Assembly: GCA_963794605.1 (NCBI GenBank)
Contig: CAWCEN010000004.1
Location: forward strand, 620,001-684,000
Direction: 5' to 3'
From: VAXT01 sp963794605
GTDB lineage: Bacteria; Actinomycetota; Thermoleophilia; Gaiellales; Gaiellaceae
DNA length: 64,000 nt
The notes under the pieces: generated by a model
Told to the model about the DNA's origin: nothing
Database searches by the model: none
What the model saw: only the letters and a program-made list of their open reading frames with translations
In this document: one piece after another, positions 15,602 to 24,316 of the stretch
How positions within the stretch are numbered: the stretch's first letter is position 1
Layout: every line of letters begins with the position of its first letter
Translations under genes and position numbers: made by a program

Positions 15602-18136
15602 CTACTCGGCGGGCTCGTCGGAGCTGTCGTCGCCCTCGGCGACGGGCTCCTCAGGCGGGACCGTGACCTTGTCCATGTCCTCGGGCGGAGCGCCCGGGAT
15701 GATCTCGATCTCGACCTCGTCGTCGGAGTCGCGCTTCTTGTCGACGAGGATCGTCGAGCCCGGCGTCACCTCGCGTCCGAGCACGAAGTCGGCGAGCGGA
15801 TCCTCGATGTAGCGCTGGATCGCGCGGCGCAGCGGCCTCGCACCCATCGTCGGGTCGTAGCCCTTCTCGACGAGTAGCTCCTTGGCCTCTTCGGTCAGCG
15901 AGACGTCGGCGGCGTGCTCGCCCATCTGGTCGCGCAGCCGCTTCATCAGCAGGTCGACGATGATCTTGATCTCGTCCTTCGTCAGCTTGTGGAAGACGAT
16001 GACCTCGTCGATGCGGTTCAGGAGCTCGGGCCGGAAGACCTTTTTCAGCTCGCTCATGACGCGCTCCTTCATGTCGTCGTACGACAGGCCGGAGTCGTCG
16101 CCGATCGAGAAGCCGAGCGACTGGTTCTTCGAGATGGATGCCGCGCCGATGTTCGAAGTCATGATCACGATCGTGTTCCGGAAGTCGACCTTGCGCCCCT
16201 GGGCGTCGGTCAGCTTCCCGTCCTCCAGGATCTGGAGGAGGATGTTGAACACGTCCGGGTGCGCCTTCTCGATCTCGTCGAGTAGGACGACCGAGTACGG
16301 CTTGCGGCGGACGGCCTCGGTGAGCTGGCCGCCTTCGTCGTAGCCGATGTAGCCCGGAGGCGAGCCGACGAGCCGGGACACGGAGTGCTTCTCCATGAAC
16401 TCCGACATGTCGACCTGGATCATCGCGTCCTCGTCGCCGAACAGGAACTCGGCGAGCGTGCGAGCCAACTCGGTCTTTCCCACGCCCGACGGGCCGAGGA
16501 AAATGAACGAGCCGGTCGGCCGCTTCGGGTCCTTGATGCCGGCCCGCGCGCGGCGAATCGACTTGGAGACGGCGACGATCGCCTCGTCCTGGCCGATCAC
16601 GCGCTTGTGCAGCTCGTCCTCCATGCGGATCAGCTTCTGCGACTCCGCCTCGGTGAGCTTGAAGACCGGGATGCCCGTCCACATCGAGACGATGTCCGCG
16701 ATCTCGTCCTCGCCGATCTGCGGCTGGTCGGCCGACTCCTCGGCGTGCCAGCTCTCCTCGAGCTCGCGCTTCTTCTGCGTCAGCTTGCGCTCCTTGTCGC
16801 GCAGCGACGCGGCTTTCTCGAACTCCTGGGACTCGATCGCGTCTTCCTTCTCGCCGCGGACCTTCGTGATCTCCTCCTCGAGCTCGCGGTACCGCGGAGG
16901 CGCGGTCATGTTCTTGATCCGCATCCGCGAGGCGGCCTCGTCGATGAGGTCGATCGCCTTGTCGGGCAGGTGCCGGTCCTGGATGTAGCGGTCGGCGAGG
17001 ACCGCCGCTGCGTGCAGCGCCTCGTCGGAGATCTTGCAGCGGTGGTGCGCCTCGTAGCGGTCGCGCAGGCCGCGGAGGATCTCGACCGTGTCGTCCACGG
17101 ACGGCTCCTCGACGCGGATCTGCTGGAAGCGGCGCTCGAGGGCTGCGTCGCGCTCGAGGTACTTGCGGTATTCGTCGAGCGTCGTCGCGCCGATCGTCTG
17201 CATCTCGCCGCGGGCCAGAGCGGGCTTCAGGATCGAGGCCGCGTCGATCGCGCCCTCGGCTGCACCGGCGCCGACGAGGTTATGGAGCTCGTCGATGAAG
17301 AGGATGATGTCGCCCCGCTGCATGATCTCCTTCATGACCTTCTTCAGGCGCTCCTCGAACTCGCCGCGGTACTTGGAGCCGGCGACGAGGGCGGCCAGGT
17401 CGAGCGTGTAGATCTGCTTGCCCTTCAGGAGCTCGGGCACCTGGCCCGAGGCGATCCTCTGGGCGAGGCCCTCGACGACGGCGGTCTTGCCGACGCCCGG
17501 CTCGCCGATCAGCACGGGGTTGTTCTTCTGGCGGCGCGAGAGGATCTGCATCACGCGCTCGATCTCGGTCTGGCGGCCGACGACCGGGTCGGACTTGCCC
17601 TCCGCGGCCTGCCGGGTCAGGTTGCGGCCGAACTGGTCGAGGAGCTTCGAGCTCTTCGCCTTCTCGCCGGTTCCCTGGCCTCCGCCCTGCTGGCGCCGGC
17701 CCGGGCCGGAGAGCATGCGGATGATCTCGTTGCGAATCTTCTCGGCGTCGGCATCGAAGTCGAGCAGGATCCGGGCGGCGACGCCCTCGTTCTCACGGAC
17801 GAGGCCGAGGAGGATGTGCTCGGTGCCGATGTAGTTGTGACCCAGCGAGAGCGCCTCGCGCAGCGCGAGCTCGAGCACCTTCTTCGCGCGCGGCGTGAAC
17901 GGGATCTGGCCGGTCGTCACCTCGTCGCCCTGGCCGACGATGCGGGCGATTTGCGCTCGCACCTCTTCGACCGTGATGTCCAGAGACTCCAGCACCCTCG
18001 CGGCGAGCCCCTCCTCTTCGCGGAGGAGCCCGAGCAGGATGTGCTCGGTGCCGATGTAGTTGTGCTTGAGCGCCCGGGCTTCGTCCTGTGCAAGAACGAC
18101 TACCTGGCGCGCTCTCTCTGTGAAACGTTCGAACAA
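15602..18136 (-). CDS. clpC: ClpC AAA+ unfoldase
   Basis: A cytoplasmic Hsp100 unfoldase that feeds substrates to the ClpP protease. It is 844 aa, normal for ClpC. Two Clp-N repeats occupy residues about 1-145 (HNYIGTEHILLGLLRE, then HNYIGTEHILLGLVRE). NBD1 has Walker A GEPGVGKT at 211-218. A UVR-like middle region follows (EDAIESQEFEKAASLRDKER). NBD2 has GPSGVGKTE and a C-terminal arginine/lid region. The start is TTG at 18136 with GGGAG 11 nt upstream. An acidic C-terminal tail ends the protein. Adaptor genes mcsA/mcsB and the repressor ctsR are not adjacent, as is usual in actinobacteria. Confidence 0.95.
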   Translation of the reverse strand: MFERFTERARQVVVLAQDEARALKHNYIGTEHILLGLLREEEGLAARVLESLDITVEEVRAQIARIVGQGDEVTTGQIPFTPRAKKVLELALREALSLGHNYIGTEHILLGLVRENEGVAARILLDFDADAEKIRNEIIRMLSGPGRRQQGGGQGTGEKAKSSKLLDQFGRNLTRQAAEGKSDPVVGRQTEIERVMQILSRRQKNNPVLIGEPGVGKTAVVEGLAQRIASGQVPELLKGKQIYTLDLAALVAGSKYRGEFEERLKKVMKEIMQRGDIILFIDELHNLVGAGAAEGAIDAASILKPALARGEMQTIGATTLDEYRKYLERDAALERRFQQIRVEEPSVDDTVEILRGLRDRYEAHHRCKISDEALHAAAVLADRYIQDRHLPDKAIDLIDEAASRMRIKNMTAPPRYRELEEEITKVRGEKEDAIESQEFEKAASLRDKERKLTQKKRELEESWHAEESADQPQIGEDEIADIVSMWTGIPVFKLTEAESQKLIRMEDELHKRVIGQDEAIVAVSKSIRRARAGIKDPKRPTGSFIFLGPSGVGKTELARTLAEFLFGDEDAMIQVDMSEFMEKHSVSRLVGSPPGYIGYDEGGQLTEAVRRKPYSVVLLDEIEKAHPDVFNILLQILEDGKLTDAQGRKVDFRNTIVIMTSNIGAASISKNQSLGFSIGDDSGLSYDDMKERVMSELKKVFRPELLNRIDEVIVFHKLTKDEIKIIVDLLMKRLRDQMGEHAADVSLTEEAKELLVEKGYDPTMGARPLRRAIQRYIEDPLADFVLGREVTPGSTILVDKKRDSDDEVEIEIIPGAPPEDMDKVTVPPEEPVAEGDDSSDEPAE

Positions 18137-18281
18137 GGGGTCAACCGCTCCCTATCGGTAGAACGACGGACTGCGGGTCATGTTAGCTCACGCCCCGGGC
18201 GCGACCGACGACCCATTTGCGTCAATCGGCACGGTTTCACAAAGGCTTTACGAGCAGCCGCTCGCGTCCGGCGGACGCCGT

Positions 18282-18287
18282 TAGTGT
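18282..18287 (+). promoter_or_regulatory. Candidate -10 element before the epimerase gene
   Basis: TAGTGT ends 9 nt before the ATG at 18297, which would give a leaderless or nearly leaderless transcript. No clear -35 box is seen. Confidence 0.3.
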
Positions 18288-18296
18288 TGACGGCGC

Positions 18297-19268
18297 ATGC
18301 GGGCTTTGGTTACCGGCGGGGCCGGCTTCATCGGCTCGCACCTGTCTGAGCTCCTGCTCGACGGAGGGAACGAGGTTTTCGCCCTCGACGACCTCTCGAC
18401 GGGCGAGGAGGCGAACATCGCTGACCTCCGCGACCGCGAGGGCTTCCACCTCGTCGTCGACTCGGTGCTCTCGCAGTCGGTCGTCAGCGAGCTCGTGCAC
18501 CGCTGCGACGTCGTGTACCACCTGGCCGCGGCCGTCGGCGTCCGGCTGATCGTCGAGCAGCCCGGCCGGACGCTGCTGACGAACGTGCAGGGCGCCGAGA
18601 ACGTGCTCGAGTACTGCGCGCGCTTCGAGAAGCCGGTGCTGATCGCGTCCAGCTCCGAGGTCTACGGCAATCACCCGGAGGACGTCCTGCTCGAGGAGGA
18701 CGCCCAACGGATCTACGGGCCGACGACCGCGAAGCGCTGGGCCTACGCCGACACAAAGGCGCTCGACGAGTTTCTCGCGCTTGCCCTGCGCCACGAGCGA
18801 GGACTGCGCTGCGTGATCGCGCGCCTCTTCAACACGGTCGGCCCGCGGCAGAACAGCCGCTACGGGAACGTCATTCCGCGCTTCGTACAGCGCGCGCTGG
18901 CCGGTGAGCCGCTCGAGATCCACGGCGACGGGAGCCAGACGCGGTGCTTCTGCCACGTCTCGGACGTCGTGCGCGCGCTCCGAGGGCTGCTCGAGCGCGC
19001 GGACGGTGAGATCTACAACGTCGGGTCGACCGACCGGATCACGATCCGCGCGCTGGCGGAACGTGTCCTCGAGGCGACAGGCTCGAGCTCGGAGCTCGCG
19101 TTCGTCCCCTACGACGAGGTGTACGAGGGCGGCGTGACGGAGGAGATGTTCCATCGCGCGCCCGCGATCGGGAAGATCGAGCAGGCGATCGGCTGGGAGC
19201 CGACGATCGGGTTGGACAGGATCCTCGCCGACGTGATCGAGAGCGTCCGGCTCGCTCCGGCCAGCTAG
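18297..19268 (+). CDS. NAD-dependent nucleotide-sugar epimerase/dehydratase
   Basis: A short-chain dehydrogenase of the extended class, 323 aa, acting on nucleotide sugars for surface glycans. The Rossmann motif GGAGFIGSH is at residues 7-15, the catalytic Ser region is SSSEVYG, and the Tyr/Lys pair is YADTK. The substrate region includes NTVGPRQNSRYGNVIPRFV. Overall it resembles UDP-glucuronate decarboxylase, UDP-glucose epimerase and GDP-mannose dehydratase relatives, but the exact substrate cannot be fixed by eye. It is divergent from clpC. No other sugar gene lies beside it; the surface locus at the window start could use its product (inference). Confidence 0.85.
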   Translation: MRALVTGGAGFIGSHLSELLLDGGNEVFALDDLSTGEEANIADLRDREGFHLVVDSVLSQSVVSELVHRCDVVYHLAAAVGVRLIVEQPGRTLLTNVQGAENVLEYCARFEKPVLIASSSEVYGNHPEDVLLEEDAQRIYGPTTAKRWAYADTKALDEFLALALRHERGLRCVIARLFNTVGPRQNSRYGNVIPRFVQRALAGEPLEIHGDGSQTRCFCHVSDVVRALRGLLERADGEIYNVGSTDRITIRALAERVLEATGSSSELAFVPYDEVYEGGVTEEMFHRAPAIGKIEQAIGWEPTIGLDRILADVIESVRLAPAS

Positions 19269-19292
19269 CGGAAGAGCAATCGGACCAGCCGG

Positions 19293-20078
19293 TTAACCCT
19301 CCTGCATCGTCGGCCGTGCTTGAGCGAACGTCCAGCGCCGGCCCTCGAGGTCCTCTGCAACGTAGGCGCGGTACCCGTGCTGGTGGATGCCGGAGACGAA
19401 CGTCGCCCCCTCGACCTCCGAATGCGCGAAATGAGCGTCGAGGTCGTCGACGTAGATCCAGGGCATGTCCGTGAAGGGCCCGTCGTGGTCGCCCTCGAAC
19501 GCGAAGAGCAGGATCGCCACATCGCCGTGATGGAGCTCGATCCAGGTGCCTTCTTCCGTCTCGAGGATGTCCGTCCACGAGCGCAGCTGGAAGACCCGCT
19601 GTAGCCAACGTGCCGCTTCGACCGGCTTCTCGTAGTAGAGCGCGATGCTGAACGGCGCGATCTCCCTGGGACGGCCCTTGCCGAACCACGAGGCGAACCA
19701 TTTGAGCGTCCTCGGCCAGAAGTCGAACATCTTCTCGCCGCCCGGAACGAGCGTCTGCGTGACGCGCACGCGCGTGCCGCCCTCGACGGCTTGGAAGCGC
19801 ACGTCAACCTCGCTGTCGTCGACCGAGCTCCTGTACGCCAGGCGGGAGCCCGGCTCCCAGGCCGTGATCCGTCCGAGCTCGAGCGCGTCGTCTTCGTAGA
19901 CCTCCAGCACACGGCCGCCCTCGCCGGGCTCGATCCGCATCTCGATCGCGCGCGCGGCGTCGAAAAAGTTGATCGCGCCGCGCACCCACCACGAGTCGAT
20001 CTCGCCGGCGAACACGTCGAATGCCTTCGCTGGATCGACTGCGACTTCGACCTCGGCGCTGGCCGACCGCTCGCTCAT
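19293..20078 (-). CDS. SRPBCC (AHSA1-like) - VOC/glyoxalase fusion protein
   Basis: A 261-aa protein with two small-molecule-binding folds. Residues about 1-145 are an SRPBCC/AHSA1-like domain (AFDVFAGEIDSWW, then RITAWEPGSRLAYR, ending FDFWPRTLKWFASWF). Residues about 150-258 resemble a VOC domain of the PhnB/glyoxalase type (WTDILETEEGTWIELHHGDVA is its central part, then DMPWIYVDDLDAHFAH). Its ATG overlaps the stop of the upstream ArsR gene (TGATG), so the pair is an operon. ArsR plus AHSA1 pairs are common and often sense or handle an unknown hydrophobic compound. The added VOC domain is less usual. Function unknown. Confidence 0.75.
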   Translation of the reverse strand: MSERSASAEVEVAVDPAKAFDVFAGEIDSWWVRGAINFFDAARAIEMRIEPGEGGRVLEVYEDDALELGRITAWEPGSRLAYRSSVDDSEVDVRFQAVEGGTRVRVTQTLVPGGEKMFDFWPRTLKWFASWFGKGRPREIAPFSIALYYEKPVEAARWLQRVFQLRSWTDILETEEGTWIELHHGDVAILLFAFEGDHDGPFTDMPWIYVDDLDAHFAHSEVEGATFVSGIHQHGYRAYVAEDLEGRRWTFAQARPTMQEG

Positions 20079-20389
20079 CAGCCCTCCACGTGCCGCTTGA
20101 ACGACGTGAGCTGCTCGCTCCAGTGAGCCTGAAGTTGGTCGAGCCATGCTTGAACGTCGCGCATGGGCTCCGGCCGCAGGCGAAAAACCCGGGCCCGTGC
20201 GTCCGCCCGGACACGCTCGTCGGCGACGAGGCCGGACGCCAGGAGAATGCGTAGGTGCCGGCTCATGACGGGCCGCGAGGTGCCGGCAGCCGTGGCTAGC
20301 TCGCCCGCGCGCCGCGGCTCGTCGCTCAGCAACTCGAGGACGCGCCGGCGCGTCGGGTCGGCGAGGACGCCGAACAGGTCATTCACCAT
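20078..20389 (-). CDS. ArsR-family winged-helix repressor
   Basis: A 103-aa winged helix-turn-helix protein (LFGVLADPTRRRVLELLSDE, then ELATAAGTSRPVMSRHLRIL). The wing and dimer helix are basic (RVRADARARVFRLRPEPM). There is no Cys metal-binding motif, so it belongs with ArsR proteins that do not sense metal and sit beside SRPBCC genes. It probably regulates its own operon with the SRPBCC-VOC gene, with which it shares one base. Confidence 0.85.
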   Translation of the reverse strand: MVNDLFGVLADPTRRRVLELLSDEPRRAGELATAAGTSRPVMSRHLRILLASGLVADERVRADARARVFRLRPEPMRDVQAWLDQLQAHWSEQLTSFKRHVEG

Positions 20390-20421
20390 GAGGCAAATAG
20401 TTAGAGGAAACGCTTACTTTG

Positions 20422-21783
20422 TCAAGTGCGTTCGCGCATGGCCGGGAAGAGGATCGTGTCGCGGATGTTCTCCTTGCCTGTGAGCACCATCGCCAGCCGG
20501 TCGATCCCAAGACCGAGCCCGCCGGTCGGCGGCATCCCGTACGCGAGCGCTTCCACGAAGTCCGGGTCGCCCTGCTGGCCGGCCGCGTCCGCCGCCTGTT
20601 GGGCGAAGCGTTCGGCCTGCTCGTCCGGGTCGTTGATCTCCGTGTACGCATTTCCGAGCTCCATCCCGCCGACGAAGTACTCGAAGCGCTCGACGATCGT
20701 GGGATCGTCGTCCGTCGGCCGCGCGAACGGCGAGATCTCGACCGGATAGTCGTGGAGGATCGTCGGCTCGATCAGCTCCGGCTCGATGAAATGGCTGAGC
20801 GCGTGGTCGACGAGCTGGCTCCAGGAGTCGTTCGCGCTCGTGTCGACGCCGCGCTCGTCGAGGCGCTTGCGCAGGTCGTCCGCATCGCGTGTCCAGAGGC
20901 CCTTCTCCTCGAGCGCGTCGATCAGCCGGACGCGCTTCCAGGGCGCTTTGAGGTCGACCTCGTGGCCACGGAACGTGACCTTCGTCGTGCCGATCGCCGC
21001 CTGCGCGACGGTCTCGACGAGCGCTTCGATGCGGGCCATGGTGTCTTTGTAGTCCGCGTAGGCCTCGTACCACTCGACCATCGTGAACTCGGGCGCGTGC
21101 TTGTACGACACGCCCTCGTTGCGGAAGTCCTTCGCGAGCTCGTAGACGCGCTCGAGCCCGCCGACGATCAGGCGCTTGAGGTAGAGCTCGGTCGCGATCC
21201 GCAGGTAGAGGTCCTGGTCGAGCTCGTTCGAATGCGTGACGAACGGCTCGGCGAGTGCGCCGCCGTAGCTCGGCTGCAGGATCGGCGTCTCGACCTCGAT
21301 GAAGCCGTTGTCGTCGAGGTACCGCCGGATCGCGGCGACCATGCGCGTCCGAACCTCGACGTCGGCCCGCGACTCCTCGCTCATCAGCAGATCGAGGTAG
21401 CGCTGGCGGTAGCGGGTCTCGGTCTCGGTCAGCCCGTGGTAGGTGTCTGGCAGCGGCCGGCGGATCTTCGCGAGCAGCTCGAGCTCGGTGACCGCGAGCG
21501 AGGGCTCGCCGCGCTTCGTCTTCGCCGGAATGCCGGTGACGCCGACGATGTCCCCGAGATCGAGGTCGACGGAACCGGCGCGATCCTCGGCCACGAGCAG
21601 CTGGATCTTCCCGGAGCGGTCGACGAGATCGAGGAAGACGAGCTTCCCCATGTCTCGGCGAGCCATGACCCGCCCAGCCACCCGCCGAGGCTCGCCGGCC
21701 TCGCCCCCGGCCTCGACCTGATCCGCGTCTACGCGGACCTGCGCAATCTCCTCGCGGTCAGGAAACCTCTTGGGCAGGGCCAT
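20422..21783 (-). CDS. lysS: Lysyl-tRNA synthetase, class II
   Basis: Charges tRNA-Lys with lysine in the cytoplasm; 453 aa. An N-terminal OB-fold anticodon domain (AGRVMARRDMGKLVFLDLVD) precedes the class II core. Motif 1 lies around GFIEVETPILQPSYGGA, motif 2 is FRNEGVSYKHAPEFTMVEWY, and motif 3 is GLGLGIDRLAMVLTG. It is about 40 residues shorter than many LysRS proteins, mainly at the N-terminus. Position between greA/dusB and clpC matches the conserved Gram-positive gene order. Confidence 0.95.
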   Translation of the reverse strand: MALPKRFPDREEIAQVRVDADQVEAGGEAGEPRRVAGRVMARRDMGKLVFLDLVDRSGKIQLLVAEDRAGSVDLDLGDIVGVTGIPAKTKRGEPSLAVTELELLAKIRRPLPDTYHGLTETETRYRQRYLDLLMSEESRADVEVRTRMVAAIRRYLDDNGFIEVETPILQPSYGGALAEPFVTHSNELDQDLYLRIATELYLKRLIVGGLERVYELAKDFRNEGVSYKHAPEFTMVEWYEAYADYKDTMARIEALVETVAQAAIGTTKVTFRGHEVDLKAPWKRVRLIDALEEKGLWTRDADDLRKRLDERGVDTSANDSWSQLVDHALSHFIEPELIEPTILHDYPVEISPFARPTDDDPTIVERFEYFVGGMELGNAYTEINDPDEQAERFAQQAADAAGQQGDPDFVEALAYGMPPTGGLGLGIDRLAMVLTGKENIRDTILFPAMRERT

Positions 21784-21817
21784 CGCGCGCGAGTCTAAGG
21801 GCGCCTATGGTGAGAGC

Positions 21818-22402
21818 GTGGCTCGGGCCGCCAAAGCCTGGGAGCGTCGGGTCAGGGAACACTTCGACTTTCTCGTCGAGCACGGGTTCCGGTTCGACCA
21901 CGTGCAAGCGAGCTCGTGGGCGACAACCGCTCTCTACCTGTCGCCGGCACTCGGGCTCGAGGTAACGCGGAGTGTCGAGTTCGACCGAGTCGAGCTGGAG
22001 CTCATACGCCTGGTGGAAGGCAAGCTCCCTGAGCACGAAGTCTGGGTAACGGACAGCACGCTGAACCGCGTCCTGTTCGACAACGTGCTGATCGCGCGCG
22101 CTCCAGAGCTCGACGAAGCGTCACGGACTCTGAAAGGGCTCTCGAGCGAGGACGAGGTGAAGCAGTTGCGCTTCTGGGCCGACGCCCTTCGGTCGGTCGC
22201 ACCTGATTTCCTCGACGGCGACGATGCCCCGCTTCGCGATGGCGAGCAAGTAGTACGGCAACGCGTCGCCGATAATCCGCAGGAGCTCACGATTTGGCTT
22301 CCGAGTGACGCATCTCAGGAAGAAGAGGATCGTGCACACGATGAGGCGAGGCGGACAGCTCCGCCCAACGTCGAGATCTCGGTGAGGCGCTACCGCCGCT
22401 GA
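21818..22402 (+). CDS. Hypothetical protein
   Basis: About 194 aa, soluble and acidic. I do not recognise the family. It begins VARAAKAWERRVREHFDFLVEHGF and includes aromatic segments (FRFDHVQASSWATTALYL) and a central acidic part. There is no signal peptide or membrane helix. The N-terminal half has the look of small hypothetical proteins sometimes linked to immunity or toxin contexts, but nothing nearby supports that. I take the GTG at 21818. The TTG at 21770 would overlap the lysS start. The gene is divergent from lysS and followed by two hairpins. Confidence 0.6.
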   Translation: MARAAKAWERRVREHFDFLVEHGFRFDHVQASSWATTALYLSPALGLEVTRSVEFDRVELELIRLVEGKLPEHEVWVTDSTLNRVLFDNVLIARAPELDEASRTLKGLSSEDEVKQLRFWADALRSVAPDFLDGDDAPLRDGEQVVRQRVADNPQELTIWLPSDASQEEEDRAHDEARRTAPPNVEISVRRYRR

Positions 22403-22414
22403 GTCGAGATCGCC

Positions 22415-22441
22415 GCGGAGGCGGGCTTTGCTCGCCTCCGC
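22415..22441. terminator. 9-bp hairpin after the hypothetical gene
   Basis: GCGGAGGCG pairs with CGCCTCCGC around a 9-nt loop, 12 bp after the stop of the forward gene. There is no T-run. Confidence 0.45.
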
Positions 22442-22467
22442 TCACAAACGATGGACGTCGAGACCAT

Positions 22468-22516
22468 CCGAGAAAAGTCGTCATGGTCGCGCGAAGCGCG
22501 GCCGGACTTTTCTCGG
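22468..22516. terminator. Bidirectional terminator between convergent genes
   Basis: CCGAGAAAAGTC (22468-22479) pairs perfectly with GACTTTTCTCGG (22505-22516). The loop itself contains a GC hairpin. It directly abuts the greA stop and lies between greA and the forward hypothetical gene, so it can serve both. Confidence 0.65.
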
Positions 22517-22993
22517 TCAAGCGGCTTTGATGTCCAGGATCTTGTACTTGAGGGCTTTGCCGCGAGGCGTCAGGACCTCAACCGTTTCGCCCTTCTTCTT
22601 GCCCAGGATCGCCTTGCCGACCGGGGACTCGTTCGAGAGCTTGTTCTCGGACGGGTTCGCCTCGGCTGAGCCGACGATGTGGTACTCGACCGTCTCCTTT
22701 GCGGACACGTCCCGCAGCTTCACGTGCGAGCCGACGGACACGACGTCCTTGGCCACGTCCTTCTTGGAGATGACCCGCGCGTTGGCGAACTTCTCCTCGA
22801 GGACCGCGATGCGGTGCTCGAGCAGAGCCTGGTCGTTCTTGGCGTCGTCGTACTCGGAGTTCTCGGCGATGTCGCCGAACTGCCGCGCGATGCGGATGCG
22901 CTCCGCAACCTCGCGGCGCTTGTCATTCGACAAGTACTGGATCTCCTCCTTGAGCTTCTTGTAGCCCTCAGGAGTGAGGATCACTTCCTTCAC
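22517..22993 (-). CDS. greA: Transcription elongation factor GreA
   Basis: Rescues backtracked RNA polymerase by stimulating cleavage of the transcript. It is 158 aa, the family norm. The N-terminal coiled coil carries the acidic tip (FGDIAENSEYDDAKNDQA). The C-terminal FKBP-like domain ends SPVGKAILGKKKGETVEV. The start ATG has a purine-rich sequence just upstream. It is divergent from dusB. Confidence 0.95.
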   Translation of the reverse strand: MKEVILTPEGYKKLKEEIQYLSNDKRREVAERIRIARQFGDIAENSEYDDAKNDQALLEHRIAVLEEKFANARVISKKDVAKDVVSVGSHVKLRDVSAKETVEYHIVGSAEANPSENKLSNESPVGKAILGKKKGETVEVLTPRGKALKYKILDIKAA

Positions 22994-23108
22994 TTTCGTG
23001 CCTCCTCAGAAAAAATGCGCGGCCCAAAGGGGCCGTCGCGAAGCGGGCATGGTACCTATGCCGTCGGCAAACGTCAAACGCCGGATCCACGGCTACGATT
23101 GGGCCCTT

Positions 23109-24164
23109 ATGCAGGTAGATCTGCGCGAATCCTGGCGAATCGGTGACGTGGAGATCCCTTCCCGTCTCGTTCTTGCGCCGATGGCCGGAGTGAGCGTCCA
23201 GGCCTTTCGCCGGCAGGGACGACGCTTCGGCGCCGGACTGGTCTGCTCCGAGATGGTCAGCTGCGCCGGGCTCTCGTACAAGAACGAGCGCACGCTGGGG
23301 TATCTGCGCATCGCCGCCGACGAGCATCCGCTCGCGGTCCAGATCTTCGGCGCGGAGCCCAGCGTGATGGCCGAGGCCGCCCGCATGGTCGAGGACGCAG
23401 GCGCGGACATCGTCGACATCAACTTCGGCTGCCCGGTGCGCAAAGTGACGAAGACCGGCGCGGGCGCGCACTGCCTCGAGGAGCCGACTCGCGCGTGCGC
23501 GATCGTCGACGCCGTCGCGAACGCGATCTCGCTTCCCGTTTCGGTGAAGATGCGCCGGGGGCTCGCGAACGGATCACGGACCTGCCTGGAGATCGGCCCG
23601 CAGCTCGTCGAGGCCGGCGCTGCGTCGCTGACGCTCCATCCGCGCTCGGCCAAGCAGATGTACACGGGCGAGGCCGACCACTCGCTGACCGCAGAGCTCG
23701 TCGAGCTGGTCGACGTCCCGGTGGTCGCGTCCGGCGACATCACGTCCCGCGCACGGGCGCAGACGGTTCTCGCGACGACCGGGGCCGCAGCGGTGATGGT
23801 CGGCCGCGCGGCGCAGGGCAACCCGTGGGCGCTGAGCCAGATCATGGGCGAGGAAGCTGAGCCGTCACGCGAAGAAGTCGTCGCCGAGCTCGTGCTCTTC
23901 ATGCGCGAGACCGTCCGTGAGCTCGGTGAGCAGCGCGCGACCGGGTTCCTGAAGAAGTTCTACGGCTGGTACCTCGGCCGGGGCCGGTTCCCGAAGCCGT
24001 TCAAGCAAGAGCTCTTCCGGCTCCAGACGCTTGACGAGGTCGAGCAGCGCCTGTTCGCAGCGGCCCCGGGCGCGCGCTTCGTGCTCGAGCGGCTCGAGGA
24101 CGAGCTTCCGCAGGGTGACGAGGTCCTGCTCGATCTCCCGATTTCCATCTACGGCGGCGGCTAG
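23109..24164 (+). CDS. dusB: tRNA-dihydrouridine synthase
   Basis: A flavoenzyme that reduces uridines in tRNA D-loops; 351 aa. The TIM-barrel signature is LVLAPMAGVSVQAFRR, with the family motif INFGCPVRKVTKTGAGA containing the catalytic Cys. The FMN-phosphate region is VVASGDITS, then AAVMVGRAAQGNPW. The ATG at 23109 is preferred over in-frame codons further upstream. A tiny ORF overlaps its stop, so the two are probably co-translated. Confidence 0.9.
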   Translation: MQVDLRESWRIGDVEIPSRLVLAPMAGVSVQAFRRQGRRFGAGLVCSEMVSCAGLSYKNERTLGYLRIAADEHPLAVQIFGAEPSVMAEAARMVEDAGADIVDINFGCPVRKVTKTGAGAHCLEEPTRACAIVDAVANAISLPVSVKMRRGLANGSRTCLEIGPQLVEAGAASLTLHPRSAKQMYTGEADHSLTAELVELVDVPVVASGDITSRARAQTVLATTGAAAVMVGRAAQGNPWALSQIMGEEAEPSREEVVAELVLFMRETVRELGEQRATGFLKKFYGWYLGRGRFPKPFKQELFRLQTLDEVEQRLFAAAPGARFVLERLEDELPQGDEVLLDLPISIYGGG

Positions 24165-24316
24165 TGCCGAAGCCGGTCTACTGGAAGCCGAAGTACCCGA
24201 CGCGCGTGATGCGCGAGCGCGCGTTCGCCAAACAGCAGGCGGCTCGCGACGAGCGCCTCCGAGCCGTGCGGCCTGCGTCGCTTGCCGCTCGCCTCCGTGC
24301 CTGGCTGAGCCGCTAG
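24164..24316 (+). CDS. Small basic protein coupled to dusB
   Basis: A 50-aa ORF that starts GTG at 24164, sharing the last G of the dusB TAG (TAGTG). It begins VPKPVYWKPKYPTRVMRERA and is rich in Arg, Lys and Ala, without membrane segments. The overlap and matching codon bias support translation. Its stop shares the bases CTAG with the convergent SnoaL-like gene. Function unknown; possibly an RNA-binding helper, which is speculation from charge alone. Confidence 0.5.
   Translation: MPKPVYWKPKYPTRVMRERAFAKQQAARDERLRAVRPASLAARLRAWLSR

Noticed and set aside
16385..18349. 654-aa + strand ORF across clpC
   Set aside because: Antisense shadow due to high GC; clpC is intact and certain.
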